The notes under the pieces are model-generated. The model was not told the origin of the DNA and made no database searches. It was given only the letters and a program-made list of their open reading frames with translations. Positions 1 to 10,503 of a DNA stretch of 64,000 nucleotides are shown here, piece by piece. Positions within the stretch are counted from its first letter, which is position 1. Each line of letters opens with the position of its first letter. A program made the position numbers and the translations under genes. This DNA is from Membranipora membranacea (taxonomy: Eukaryota; Bryozoa; Gymnolaemata; Cheilostomatida; Membraniporidae), in contig OU612073.1 of NCBI GenBank assembly GCA_914767715.1, positions 7,564,001 to 7,628,000 of the forward strand. Reading direction: 5' to 3'.

Positions 1-1073
1 GCATGAAGATTCTATGTAAATTTAAAGCTTACCTCTTGAGTCCACTTGTTTCTACCGCATTAGCAGTTTAAATACTTGTATGGCAATGTCTCAACACTGC
101 AGTGTTTGAACAATAATTACGCACTCTCAGCCAATTACATTTTCAATAAATATTTACATCTGTTAATCTTATTACTTACTACGCACTATGTCATTATCGA
201 AGAGTATTTGTTTTGGCGATGTTGCATGCAGAATTTTTGTGATCTCAGCTTATCCAATAGAAACTTAGCATCAGTTAGTTAGTGATGTGTAAATAACTCC
301 TTAAACTGTTGGTTGGCATCTCCGTTAATAGGCCGTGGTTGGTTGTGCTTAGATGGCTGCGATGCGAGTTGGTGGCATTAAATTATCAAACACTCAATTG
401 TTTGATTAATCTAACACCACTAACTTGCATGGCAGCCAACTGATCACTTAGACTAAATGTAATACAACGTTGAGGAATTTTTATTTACAAGTTTTACAGG
501 TTAAGACTTACTTCCTCCCACTCCAGGAGAAGACAACTCCTGCATTAGCAAGAAATATGGTACAACAGATTATGTGGGATGCAAATATGTATATTTATTT
601 TTGCCCCTTGCTTTCTCTCACTCTCTCTGTTTCAGCTGAGACTCTTTAGGATAGAGACACGGGGGTCAGCCAATATGGACTTTCTATACACCGTTGGAAA
701 GCTGCCGAGCTACTGATCGTTGATAGCTCATCAAAAATATGATTGGATGACGTTGCGTCATTTTAATAAGCCCGGTAGAGCTATTGAATAAGCAACATGA
801 TACAGTAAAGCAAACATTGGGACTGGCCGTCAAAGTTAAAGAAAGGTGTTCACTGTAGAAGGCAGTAAAGAAGTAACCGTGAATAACTTATAAATAAATA
901 TGAAAAGTCTGAAAATGGAGTATCAGGGTTCTGTAATGAGTCAAATATCAATGTTAAGGCAAAATCAAAGTTTGGTGCACCGAAAATAGAAACTGTAAAA
1001 CACTTATAGTTGGGTGTCAGACATGTCAGACGTGTCAGAGTGTCAGACGTGTCAGACATCGGCAAAGTGAGTG
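1..1073 (-). repeat. 3' flank of sulfotransferase copy 1, array repeat unit
   Basis: No gene is seen here. The stretch is almost identical to 9459-10495 and 15700-16733, which lie at the same place behind copies 3 and 4. It is therefore the duplicated 3'-flanking part of the array unit, and the array probably continues to the left of the window. The small ORFs in it recur as mere copies of the repeat. Confidence 0.8.
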
Positions 1074-1080
1074 TCAGACG
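1016..1080. repeat. GTGTCAGAC minisatellite overlapping stop of copy 1
   Basis: Repeated units of GTGTCAGAC or shorter GTGTCAGA variants run into the last codons of E7. The stop codon TGA (complement of TCA at 1074-1076) is itself inside the repeat motif. The unit number differs among the four array copies. Confidence 0.8.
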
Positions 1081-2633
1081 TCGGTAAATGGAGTATCGGG
1101 GTACTGAAATAATTCAATCTCCCATCTGTAACTGTTCCTGAGTGTCTCGATCATAGCATCTGGTATATCCGCCCAGTAGTCAAGATATGGGCGCTTTTTA
1201 TGTTTCTCGACATCTCGGATTGTGCTGTCACGTACAGTTTGAAGAAGTGTGTCAGAGTTTGTGACCCCTGCCTGTGACAGCACATATGTTCCTTCATCCA
1301 TCATATTTTCCGTGCGAACTAAAAGTTATTAAGTCATAGCATATTAACAGTCGTGCACCACGCAGCTATGGATGTCAATCTACTGTTTTCAAGTGTATTG
1401 ACAGTGATGGCTGTTATGACGAAGACAGCTGTGAGATGTGCTCGTAGGTAAGGTCCCAAAATTGAATACAACAAGTGTACTAAAAAAATTGTCACCGCCA
1501 TGCCAAATTGTCACAAGCTCATTTCTAATCCACCACCAACAAATGCATTTTTTTACGAATGTGTTTCTTTATTTGTCAACCAGAAAATACTGCCTTATTT
1601 ATAAAAATATTGTTTTTATACCTGACAAGAGTAAAGTGTATGGACAATGACGGCTGTGATGATGATGACAGCTGTCAGAAGTGCTTGTTTATAAGGATCA
1701 AAAACCAGACACAGCAGCATTTCTAATCCACCCGCATCAAATGCGGTTTTATACAAATGTGCTTTTTTTATTTTCAACCAGGAAATAAACACATTTTACA
1801 CAATGACACAAAGATTTTATGATAACAATATGTGACACTACCTAGAGCCAAAGCATTCTCATGATAATCTAGAATCAGCAATTACTTATCGAAAATTGAT
1901 ATTCCATTAGAGTTACCTCCGGGGATGTTAACCACTTACTGATGTAATCGTAGCTATATTCACATATTCGACAAGCTTCGTATGCAAACTGCCAATGTCT
2001 GTTTGGGTTCCTTTGTCTGTTCTTCGTCAAAACGCATTCCAGCATATCACGGAATGACTGCATGTTTATAGCTCCTCGTTGACAGATTTTGAACATATAA
2101 CTGAAGCATCACTCAACAGAATACAATCTACACAAAGCATCTTTTTATTTTAGCACAGTGAAAAATGACGGTCGTTTACAACTAAGCTTCTGGCCACTGC
2201 TGCAACAGAATGAGCTGATGAATTTGGATATATAGTGAAAGCGATTCACTTTCACAACGTTATCTCAATAGTTCCCCTCAATGACCTGGCATTTGATCTC
2301 TTTCACACCCAAAGCCAATCATATTAGAACCACCAAATTGATTGGCTAGGTGATTACTGTAATAAAGATTTCTGCTCCGTCAGAGGTCATGTGAGCCCGT
2401 CTTGACAATCTTTGTTGTGGGGCAGAGGGGGGGGGGGTGAAGCGCCCCACCCACCGACAAAGCTTGTCAAGTCAGACTAAGGTCAAGTATGATTTGATGT
2501 TTACTAACTTTGGCTCGGTCCCACATCCGGAAAGACCGCACTCCTTGTGGCCCAAGTATCTTATCCGCTTTAAGCCCATTGTACATTTCTCCAGTTTGAG
2601 AATACATAAAAACTGACTTCCAAAATGTACTGC
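1074..2633 (-). pseudogene. Carbohydrate sulfotransferase copy 1, truncated (E4, E6, E7 only)
   Basis: Three exons of the array gene remain: E4 2509-2633 (STFWKS part of the 5'-phosphosulfate loop), E6 1940-2100 and E7 1074-1318 with stop. Each is open and keeps the splice sites seen in copy 4. E5, which carries the 3'-phosphate-binding VRNPWKR motif, has been deleted; the junction near 2229 joins sequence matching 11221 to sequence matching 12205. Upstream of E4, near 2952, the sequence jumps into the 3' flank of copy 2, so E1-E3 are also gone. E4 ends in phase 0 and E6 begins in phase 2, so direct splicing would not keep frame. It cannot encode a working enzyme alone. Confidence 0.8.
2394..2476. 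repeat. G-tract foldback element in intron of copy 1
   Basis: The arms AGCCCGTCTTGACAATCTTTG and, at the right end, the inverted CAAAGCTTGTCAAG flank a run of 11 or more G residues. The same element sits at 12383-12464 and 19081-19150 in the array and, unlinked, at 29825-29911, so it is probably a small non-autonomous transposon. Confidence 0.55.
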
Positions 2634-2952
2634 CTGAAAACAAGAAAACAAGGATCATGCAGGATATAGTTCATAGGTTTTTTTGATTGTGCCGCAGTTA
2701 CAAAATTTCTTTGAAGGAAGAGCTCGCACTTCGGGAGTAATCCTATATTGCCTGCGTTATGGTCAAAACACAGTTATCGGTTGTAACCGCAGAGGATTGC
2801 ACAACATCACCATTACAAACATATATGCTGACATCGGTCTCAGATGATCCTCAGAGGTTTGATGAGCAGTTGCAACCTCAGAGTGCAGAGCGGTTTGTAT
2901 GACTTCACATAACTAACAGTAACATAAAAGCCTCAGCTAGTACTGTGAGTAC

Positions 2953-3306
2953 GATATGATTGGATGACTTTGCGTCATTTTAATAAGCCTGGTAGAGCTA
3001 TTGAATAAGCAACATGATACAGTAATGCAAACATTGGAACTGGCCGTCAAAGTTAAAAACAAGTGTACACTGTAGAAGGCAGTAAAGAAGTAACCGTGAA
3101 TAACTTATAAATAAATATGAAAAGTCTGAAAATGGAGTATCAGGGTTCTGTAATGAGTCAAATATCAAAGTTAAGGCAAAATCAAAAGTTGGTGCACAGA
3201 AAATAGAAACTGTGGAACACTTATAGTTGAGTGTCAGACGTGTCAGAGTGTCAGAGTGTCAGAGTGTCAGACGTGTCAGACGTGTCAGACGTCGGCAAAG
3301 TGAGTG
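2953..3306 (-). repeat. 3' flank of sulfotransferase copy 2, array repeat unit
   Basis: This is a shortened version of the duplicated 3' flank, equal to 10190-10495 and 16405-16733. It abuts the truncated copy 1 directly at about 2952, which marks a rearrangement breakpoint. No gene is seen. Confidence 0.75.
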
Positions 3307-3311
3307 TCAGA
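3232..3311. repeat. GTGTCAGAC minisatellite overlapping stop of copy 2
   Basis: Same repeat as behind copy 1, here the longest of the four, with extra GTGTCAGA units. Confidence 0.8.
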
Positions 3312-4889
3312 TGTCGGTAAATGGAGTATCGGGGTACTGAAATAATCCAATCTCCCATCTGTAACTGTTCCTGAGTGTCTCGATCATTGCATCTGGTATA
3401 TCCGCCCAGTAGTCAAGATATGGGCGCTTTTTATGTTTCTCGACATCTCGAATTGTGCTGTCACCTACAGTTTGAAGAAGTGTGTCAGAGTTTGTGACCC
3501 CTGCCTGTGATAGCACATATGTTCCTTCATCCATCATATTTTCCGTGCGAACTAAAAGTTATTAAGTCATAGCATATTAATAGTCGGGCACCACGCAGCT
3601 ATGGGTGTCAATCTACTGTTTTCAAGTGTATTGACAGTGTTGGCTGTTATGACGAAGACAGCTGTGAGATGTGCTCGTAGGTGAGGTCCCAAAATTGAAT
3701 ACAACAAGTGTACTAAAAAAATTGTCATGATCACCGCCAAAACAAGCTCATTTCTAATCCACCAGCAACAAATGCATTTTTATACGAATGTGCTTCTTTA
3801 TTTGTCAACCAGAAAATACTGCCTTATTTATAAAAATATTGTTTTTATACCTGACAAGAGTAAAGTGTATGGACAATGACGGCTGTGATGATGATGACAG
3901 CTGTCAGAAAAGCTTGTTTATAAGGACCAAAAACCTGACACAGCAGCATTTCTAATCCACCCGCATCAAATGCGGTTTTATACGAATGTGATTTTTTTAT
4001 TTGTCAACCAGGAAATCAACACATTTCACACAATGACACAAAGATTTTATGATAACAATTCGTGACACTACCTAGAGCCTAAGCATTCTCATGATAATCT
4101 AGAATCAGCAATTACTTATCGAAAATTGATATTCCATTAGAGTTACCTCCGGGGATGTTAACCACTTACTGATGTAATCGTAGCTATATTCACATATTCG
4201 ACAAGCTTCGTATGCAAACTTCCAATTTCTGTTTGGGTTCCTTTGTCTGTTCTTCGTCAAAATGCATTCCAGCATATCACGGAATGACTGCATGTTTATA
4301 GCTCCTCGTTGACAGATTTTCAACATATAACTGAAACATCACTCAACAAAGTACAATCTACACAAAGCATCTTTTTATTTTAGCATTTTTGCATGGAGAA
4401 TTTGTACAGCTCATCAACACGACAGAATACAGATCTACAGCCAGAAGGGGCGGTGGTCTAAGTCGTTATTTGCATTCTATTCCGTGTTCAGGAAACGTCA
4501 TGCCACTATACATAATATTATTATATACTTTTTATTATGTAATTATTATAATGATATAATTATTATATAATGCAATATACAGTATATAATTATTAAGTTT
4601 ATGGATATGCCTCTAAGTAATTTGAGCCTATAATTACAGAGATAAGAGTGTTAGCTAATTACTTGTATTGGGGCATGCCTTTAGTATTAGTTAAGCCATT
4701 CTCTCTAAGTTGAGGTAGAAACGCTTCTATCCTTTGCTGATATAGACTGACGAGTCTTTTCCATGGATTCCTCACTGCTACAAATGAGAGATAGTCCTCA
4801 CCAGCATCCTAAAATTAATATATAAATACACATATATATACTATATATATAAATTAATAATATAATACTATATAGATATGAAAAAAGTG

Positions 4890-4976
4890 ACTTAAAACTC
4901 ACCCAAAGACCAAAGCATGGTATAGTCAGGAAGTTACTTATGAGACTGTGCAGAGAATGGGAGCTACCTTCCCTTT
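4890..4976. mobile_element. MITE left half, truncated (copy 2)
   Basis: The start ACTTAAAACTCACCCAAAGA matches the left end of the elements at 18453-18675 and 11791-11979. The sequence breaks off at about 4976, where the copy-2-specific segment begins, so the breakpoint is inside the element. Confidence 0.6.
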
Positions 4977-5347
4977 GTTGTGAGCGAGTTTAGATGAATG
5001 TGGTTACGCGTAATGTGAATCCTAGTAGAGATTGTGAGTATGAGGAATTTTATGTATTACATTTGCTAGTTGCTTTCTCGTGTACAAGAGAAGACAACTA
5101 CAAAGTATCACAAATATGTTTAACAGCATGAATGAGAAGCCCTAGTTCATACATGAATGAACATGGATGATTAGGGAGAGTGAGTGAGGTATTAATAGCA
5201 AGTAAAGAGTTTAGCTCGGGGACTCTTGATCCACCGAGAGAGCTGAGCACAACAAAAATATTCATTGGAGCTGAAATATGTGGCAGCAGGACCCAGATAT
5301 CTAGCCACATATTCAGTATTAGATAGTATTATAAAACCACCAGAAAA

Positions 5348-5390
5348 TAACAACAACAAACAACAACAAACAACAACAAACAACAACAAG
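5348..5390. repeat. CAACAACAAA tandem repeat
   Basis: About four copies of the 10-bp unit CAACAACAAA lie in a row. Confidence 0.9.
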
Positions 5391-5887
5391 ATGATTGCGT
5401 GATTGTGCTTGCGAGTTAATATCTTGTTCTGTTTATATTTGTATATGTTTTCTATCATGATGTTGTCTCTCACCCATGTTTTTGTCTATCTCTAGGTTCG
5501 ATATCACCGTAACAGGACAGGTCAATCAGGATTAAATTACTTTGATGGTTGTCGATTCAGATGTAGAATAGTGTAATTCGGTGAGTTGTATATTTATATG
5601 AAATGAGCATCTGCCATTAACTAGTTGTTAGTGTACACCCCAAAGTGCACCATTTCAAGTGTATCATTTTGTTGGAGCCGCCGGTTTCTCATCCCTCTCA
5701 CGTTGCCGCGAGTTGTTCGATTTTTCTTTCCACACATTTTTTTTTCCAAGGCTCGATTGTAGTGTTTGCCCAAGATTATGTCGGTACTAGACAGGCCCGA
5801 GGCGTGCCTTTTTCTTTTGATTGGGCGGAAAATATAATGCCATTTTATCAATTTGTTTTCACTTTTGTCAAATAGTCTTTGTCAGCT

Positions 5888-6487
5888 ATGGATGCTGCAA
5901 GTTTGATAGATTCACCTGATAGTCAGTTCCACATACCAATGTTTAATAATAATATAGGGGAAAGTTGGTCTGCCACACGGGACAAGCTGCTAACTGTCAG
6001 TGAGTTCTTCAAGTTCAGCGAAAAACAAAAGATCGCTCTGCTGTCATTGAGCTTGGGAGGTAGCGCATGCTTTCAGTTTGATATGGTCAAGAGTAGTGAA
6101 TTCCAATCCATAATCGATAGGCTAGACATGGTTTTTGCTTGTCGCATTGAGTTATCGCAATTTACCAAGTTGGATTTTACAATGGGACCACAAGAATATG
6201 TTGGTGATTTTTTACAAAGATTATATGATGCTTCAGCTGACTTGAGGTTGTACTATGGGAAGTCGGAATTATTGCAAGCAATGGTTGCACACAAATTCTT
6301 TCAAGGCTTACCCAGTGCAATACAGGATTACATTGTCACTGCAGTTGAGGACAACAAGTCGTTGGAAAATCTCAATTTTGTTGGAATACACAAAAATTTT
6401 CGACATCAATTCCCAGTCAAACGCAATCCAACCCAAAAAAATTCAAACGAAAGTGTGAAAGAAAATCCCAGAAGCCCAACAGACTAA
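5888..6487 (+). CDS. Retroelement gag/capsid-like protein, orphan
   Basis: The ORF of 199 codons begins at ATG 5888 (the frame is open slightly further upstream). Its pattern is that of an LTR-retroelement capsid: an N-terminal stretch with W and a KLLTVSEFFKFSEKQKIALL-type helix, then LSLGGSACFQF, then a FLQRLYDASADL helix and HKFFQGLPSAIQDYI, the usual 'F..GL' segment. No CCHC zinc knuckle follows in this frame. From 6436 another frame (-1) stays open to 6813, is first basic and then acidic, and overlaps this ORF. No pol domains are nearby, so it is either a relic or a stand-alone gag. Assignment rests on pattern only; the element family is not determined. Confidence 0.55.
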   Translation: MDAASLIDSPDSQFHIPMFNNNIGESWSATRDKLLTVSEFFKFSEKQKIALLSLSLGGSACFQFDMVKSSEFQSIIDRLDMVFACRIELSQFTKLDFTMGPQEYVGDFLQRLYDASADLRLYYGKSELLQAMVAHKFFQGLPSAIQDYIVTAVEDNKSLENLNFVGIHKNFRHQFPVKRNPTQKNSNESVKENPRSPTD

Positions 6488-6813
6488 CGTCTATCACAAG
6501 CAGCCTGGGTGGAGGGGCGTCAAATGGGGCGGCCATTGAGGTTGAGCAACTGATAATAGTGCTCCCTGACCCAATGGAAAAAACAACACAGGAAAATGAA
6601 ATGAGCTTTACTTCATATGAAGATAAATCAAATGTACAAATTTCTGATATAATAGCAGTGGATTACCCCCCACAGACCAAGTTATATGACCTTGGATTGA
6701 ATAACGTGGATAATGATTTGGACACAGAAACACATGAAGATGAGGTAGTACCTGAAAGCTGTCCTTCAGATTTTTCAATAAATAATGCCGCTCAGATGAC
6801 GAGGGTTATCTGA
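6436..6813 (+). CDS. -1 frame extension downstream of gag-like ORF
   Basis: A run of seven A (6435-6441) gives the pattern A_AAA_AAT in the gag frame at 6436-6442. From there the -1 frame is open to the stop at 6811-6813. Its product would start basic (KRKCERK) and end acidic (DNDLDTETHEDE). It may be a frameshifted continuation, a programmed frameshift product, or chance. No known domain is recognised. Confidence 0.3.
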   Translation, partial: KKFKRKCERKSQKPNRLTSITSSLGGGASNGAAIEVEQLIIVLPDPMEKTTQENEMSFTSYEDKSNVQISDIIAVDYPPQTKLYDLGLNNVDNDLDTETHEDEVVPESCPSDFSINNAAQMTRVI

Positions 6814-6885
6814 GCGACATATAACAGTATTATTAGTATTAGAGCATTATTAGAAGCATGAGTAGACAATTGTGACTATTTAGTC

Positions 6886-6930
6886 GACCTATGCATGCTA
6901 GACCTATGCATGCTAGACCTATGCATGCTA
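6886..6930. repeat. 15-bp tandem repeat, three units
   Basis: GACCTATGCATGCTA occurs three times without change. Confidence 0.9.
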
Positions 6931-7129
6931 GCGTATTATTTATGTATTGCTAAACAATAAAGTCCCTGATGAAGGCTGGAATTTCAGAGCAATTTCCATA
7001 ATTCATTTACCAAGAGATTACCTCAATAATGAGGGACATCCCCTGAGGATAAATAGACGATTGATCAATTATAGACTTCCAAGTCAGAACAGCAGCTTAT
7101 AAAGGCGCATATTAAAAACATAGATTGTT

Positions 7130-7246
7130 GTTGTGTGGCCAGATTGTAGATTACAGGCACACCGGAATGAAAAAAAAAATGGATTTGTTAGTACCAAGAT
7201 ATATTTTTGATGTGTGGCCAGGTTGTAGGATACAGGCACACAGGAT
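7130..7246. repeat. Direct repeat pair
   Basis: A segment of about 37 bp around TGTGTGGCCAGATTGTAG is repeated, with a few changes, 78 bp further on (7130-7166 and 7208-7246). Confidence 0.7.
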
Positions 7247-7540
7247 TGTACAAATGGTATCAAGACACTCCCATTATAGCAATGGAATCATTGTTTGATA
7301 ACCACTGGTGTTAGAATAGAATCACAAGTTCTAACTATAGAATCAATATAAAATAGACATGACGATGCAGGTCCTTATTTTCGATTATTTCGTGCATATA
7401 ATTTCAGCAATGAAATCCTATGTTTTTCGATGAACCGCAATCAAGTCTCGTTTCATATTTCAGAGGGACTACACTACAGTGCCCATCCGAGATAAAACAA
7501 AGCATCAACAGTATGCACTGAACAACTTTTCAGGTTTTTA

Positions 7541-7763
7541 GCACCCACATAAAAATGAGATGGGTAGCACAGAGTTTGTATTGGAAGTAGCTTAGCAAGG
7601 CTGAGTGATTATTATTATAACCCATCAAAAGGGGTGAAACCACAAATCGACTTACTAGATTAATAACACCTACGGTAGATGGGTAGCATAGAGTTTTTAC
7701 TGAAATAACTTAGCAATGCTGAGTGATAATACAGAGGCAAAACCACAGACCGACTTACTATGA
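7541..7763. repeat. Tandem duplication of about 110 bp
   Basis: The segments 7541-7655 and 7666-7763 are diverged copies of each other. Shared landmarks are GATGGGTAGCA, AACTTAGCAA(T/G)GCTGAGTGAT (AGCTTAGCAAGG in the first) and CGACTTACTA. Confidence 0.7.
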
Positions 7764-7835
7764 AGTTAGGATAGAATGAACAAATAAAATAAGGGCCCTC
7801 AGAGTTAAAGTTAAGAGTGTGACCTGTTTTTTGTG

Positions 7836-7912
7836 TGTTGGGGTATGCCTATAGTACCTGTGAAGCAATTCTCTCTAAGTTGAGGTAAAATCAATTTAAA
7901 ATCCAGCGAAAA
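7836..7912 (-). pseudogene. Relic of sulfotransferase exon 5 in intron 2 of copy 2
   Basis: The minus strand matches the second half of E5: LPQLRENGF and PQ codons are recognisable, but the VRNPWKR half is lost. The same relic is at 20663-20737 in copy 4. It is separate from the full E5 of the same copy (4663-4808). Confidence 0.55.
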
Positions 7913-9054
7913 TGATGTTGCATAAACTCTTAGCACCTGTGATTTCTCATTTTCAAATGGATACGGGAAATACAGCTGTGTTATAAATTCTTATAAGCTG
8001 TAAGCTCACTTTTTTTTACGCACATAGGTTGGTCAATGCTTTTAGCAAAGAGTTGTGTTTCATGAGCTCAAATTAAACACATGCCGAAATGAGCCAAACT
8101 ATTCTCGTAATTCTTACAAAATTCTTTATCCAAGATCGTAGCTAGATTTTTCACAGCACCAGCAAGCTATCATTGATGGTATGGCTAGAAGACAGCCAAT
8201 TGTACCTGAAAATCAATGAGAAAAGATGAAGCATTACTGGAAACCAACTTGGACTTCATAGGAGCTTCTATAGTTGTCATATCTTCCCCTTGGTTTTCTT
8301 CGTAGGACGACTGTTTTGTCTGCACACTCTGCTCTACGAATGAACCTTCAGTTGTGGTGCTACTTGTCAGCATTTGGGTTTTCAGTTCAGTAGCCTGAAA
8401 AGTCTCGGGACGGGATTTACCTTTTCGCAATAGTCCATAAAAAACTGAGGCAATAACTGAGTCTTCGTTTTTTGGCTTAAATGAGCGATGCTAAAATTGA
8501 AAGAGTAAGGTTTGATGAGTTTCTAATGTCATCTCTAAGTCCTCTTGTATCCAAAGTGATGCGGTCAGAAGAGCTGAGTCGTGGTACTAAATTATGTCCG
8601 CTGCCATTAAGTTTTATGAAAAGTAAGCTGGCCACTGCAATCGCTGTTACTAGCGCAACTACTTTCTTTAACTGAGAAGTCATTATCTGTCTTATTTTTA
8701 ATTATCCTATGCCTGTCCTTGAACTATTTTACCGACAGCCGTTTCTCTTCTGCAAATAAAAATTTCCTAGTATTGTTGTAACATGTCAGTTTAGCAGTAA
8801 AATCACATGTTAGACTCTCAGTTAAGTTGTGTCTTAATTACTAAAGCAACAATGTTTCTATATAATAATACTATATATTATATATATATACATATATTAC
8901 TAATATAGTAATGCCTATTGATATTGAAGCAAAACGAAGAAGAAGCTTACAGCAATAATATATTCATAAAATCTTTGGTTACTCGGGTCTAATAAAGCTT
9001 GATTAAATTCCACTAGTTTTTATCCCATTGAAATTGAATACCTTTGGTAATTAA

Positions 9055-9421
9055 AGGGCAACCAAGGTTTCGTAGCAATGCATTAGTGGGTAGTAAATAA
9101 TGTGATAGGCAGCATCAGCTTTGTGCATGACGCAATGCAAAACTCTAAATAGTTGCTGACTTTAAGCTGGGTGACACTTCAGTTTAGGGGAGGTTCCAAG
9201 ACGTTATTGTAATAATGATAGAGCACAGGCTAAATAATAACAGGAACAGGAAACTGCTATGTGGTATTCTATTTTAGCTGAGTTTCAGTACCTGATCGAT
9301 GAATTGTTTCACAAGAATTCTGGCTGAATAATCATCCGAATTAGATTTTTTCTTTTTCCCTATTCAGAAGGTGCAATCTGCTATCAATCGATTAGAACTT
9401 GTTTGAAACCTTGGTTGCCCT
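9055..9421. mobile_element. 367-bp non-autonomous DNA transposon with TTAA target
   Basis: The element starts AGGGCAACCAAGGTTTC and ends with its exact 17-bp inverted complement. It is flanked by TTAA on both sides (9051-9054 and 9422-9425). The paralogous spacer at 15658-15690 has the same flanks (GGTAATTAACAATTGAT) with a single TTAA and no element, which is the empty site. A second copy lies at 62950-63326 in opposite orientation. It has no coding capacity. TTAA duplication is the hallmark of piggyBac-type transposases, so it is probably mobilised by one. Confidence 0.85.
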
Positions 9422-9429
9422 TTAACAAT

Positions 9430-10495
9430 TGATATAAAAAAAAACATACAAAGCATGAAGCTTCTATGTAAAATTAAAGCTTACCTCTTGAGTCCACTTG
9501 TTTCTACCGCATTAGCAGTTTAAATACTTGTATGGCAATGTCTCAACACTGCAGTGGTTGAACAATAATTACGCACACTCAGCCAATTACATTTTCAATA
9601 AATATTTACATCTGTTAATCTTATTACTTATTACGCACTATGTCATTATCGAAGAGTATTTGTTTTGGCGATGTTGCATGCAGAATTGTTGTGATCATCA
9701 GCTTATCCAATAGTAACTTAGCATCAGTTAGTTAGTGATGTGTAAATAACTCCTTAAACTGTTGGTTGGCGTCTCCGTTAATAAGCCGTGGTTGGTTGTG
9801 CTTAGATGGCTGCGATGCGAGTTGGTGGCATTAAATTATCAAACACTCAATTGTTTGATTAATCTAACACCACTAACTTGCATGGCAGCCGACTGATCAC
9901 TTAGACTGTAATACAACGTTGAGGAATCTTTATTTACAAGTTTTACAGGTTAAGACTTACTTCCTCCCACTCCAGTAGAAGACAACTCCTGCATTAGCAA
10001 GAAATATGGTACAACAGATTATGTGGGATGCAAATATGTATATTTATTTTTGCCCCTTGCTTTTTCTCACTCTCTCTGTCTCAGCTGAGACTCTTTAGGA
10101 AAGAGAGACGGGGGTCAGCCAATATGGACTTTCTATACACCGTTTGAAACTGCCGAGCTACTGATCGTTAATAGCTCATAAAAAATATGATTGGATGACT
10201 TTGCGTCATTTTAATAAGCCTGGTAGAGCTATTGAATAAGCAACATGATGCAGTAATGCAAACATTGGAACTGGCCGTCAAAGTTAAAAACAAGTGTACA
10301 CTGTAGAAGGCAGTAAAGAAGTAACCGTGAATAACTTATAAATAAATATGAACAGTCTGAAAATGGAGTATCAGGGTTCTGTAATGAGTCAAATATCAAA
10401 GTTAAGGCAAAATCAAAGTTTGGTGCACAGAAAATAGAAACTGTGAAACACTTATAGTTGAGTGTCAGACGTGTCAGACGTGGGCAAAGTGAGTG
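9430..10495 (-). repeat. 3' flank of sulfotransferase copy 3, array repeat unit
   Basis: Near-identical to 1-1073 and 15660-16733. It separates E1 of copy 2 from E7 of copy 3, so it should hold the 3' end of copy 3 and the promoter side of copy 2. I see no gene in it. Confidence 0.75.
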
Positions 10496-10503
10496 TCAGA
10501 CGT
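10461..10503. repeat. GTGTCAGAC minisatellite overlapping stop of copy 3
   Basis: The shortest of the four versions, with about three units. Confidence 0.75.

Larger units (their letters stand above)
4977..7797. other. Copy-2-specific 2.8-kb segment
   Basis: This stretch has no counterpart in copies 3 and 4 and replaces E3, E4 and their introns. It holds the gag-like ORF (5888-6487), a CAACAACAAA repeat, a 15-bp tandem repeat and two short tandem duplications. I found no reverse transcriptase, integrase or clear LTR pair in it. At about 7798 homology to the array (20626 onwards in copy 4) resumes. Confidence 0.6.
3307..8683 (-). pseudogene. Carbohydrate sulfotransferase copy 2, interrupted (E3 and E4 missing, E1 donor lost)
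   Basis: Exons recognised: E1 from ATG 8683, E2 8206-8490, E5 4663-4808, E6 4170-4330, E7 3307-3551. E1 encodes a type II anchor (about residues 8-25, VVALVTAIAVASLLFIKL) but is cut near 8526, where its last codons and donor are replaced directly by the end of intron 1. Read through, it stops after ILASLI. E3 and E4, which hold the whole PAPS 5'-phosphosulfate loop, are absent; 4977-7797 is unrelated sequence with a gag-like ORF. E2 ends and E5 begins in phase 0, so an E2-E5 splice would stay in frame but could not bind PAPS. In E6 the RHWQF segment of copy 4 has become RNWKF. Confidence 0.75.

Noticed and set aside
1875-2096. Separate small genes starting at ATGs inside E6 and E7 (also at 4105, 17530, 1074, 3307, 10496, 16734)
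   Set aside because: They begin at internal Met codons of exons. Splice sites and phase show they are parts of the sulfotransferase gene.
5645-5875. ORFs on both strands upstream of the gag-like ORF
   Set aside because: Mirror-image open frames without recognisable domains. The plus-strand one ends just before the gag-like start and shows no family pattern.
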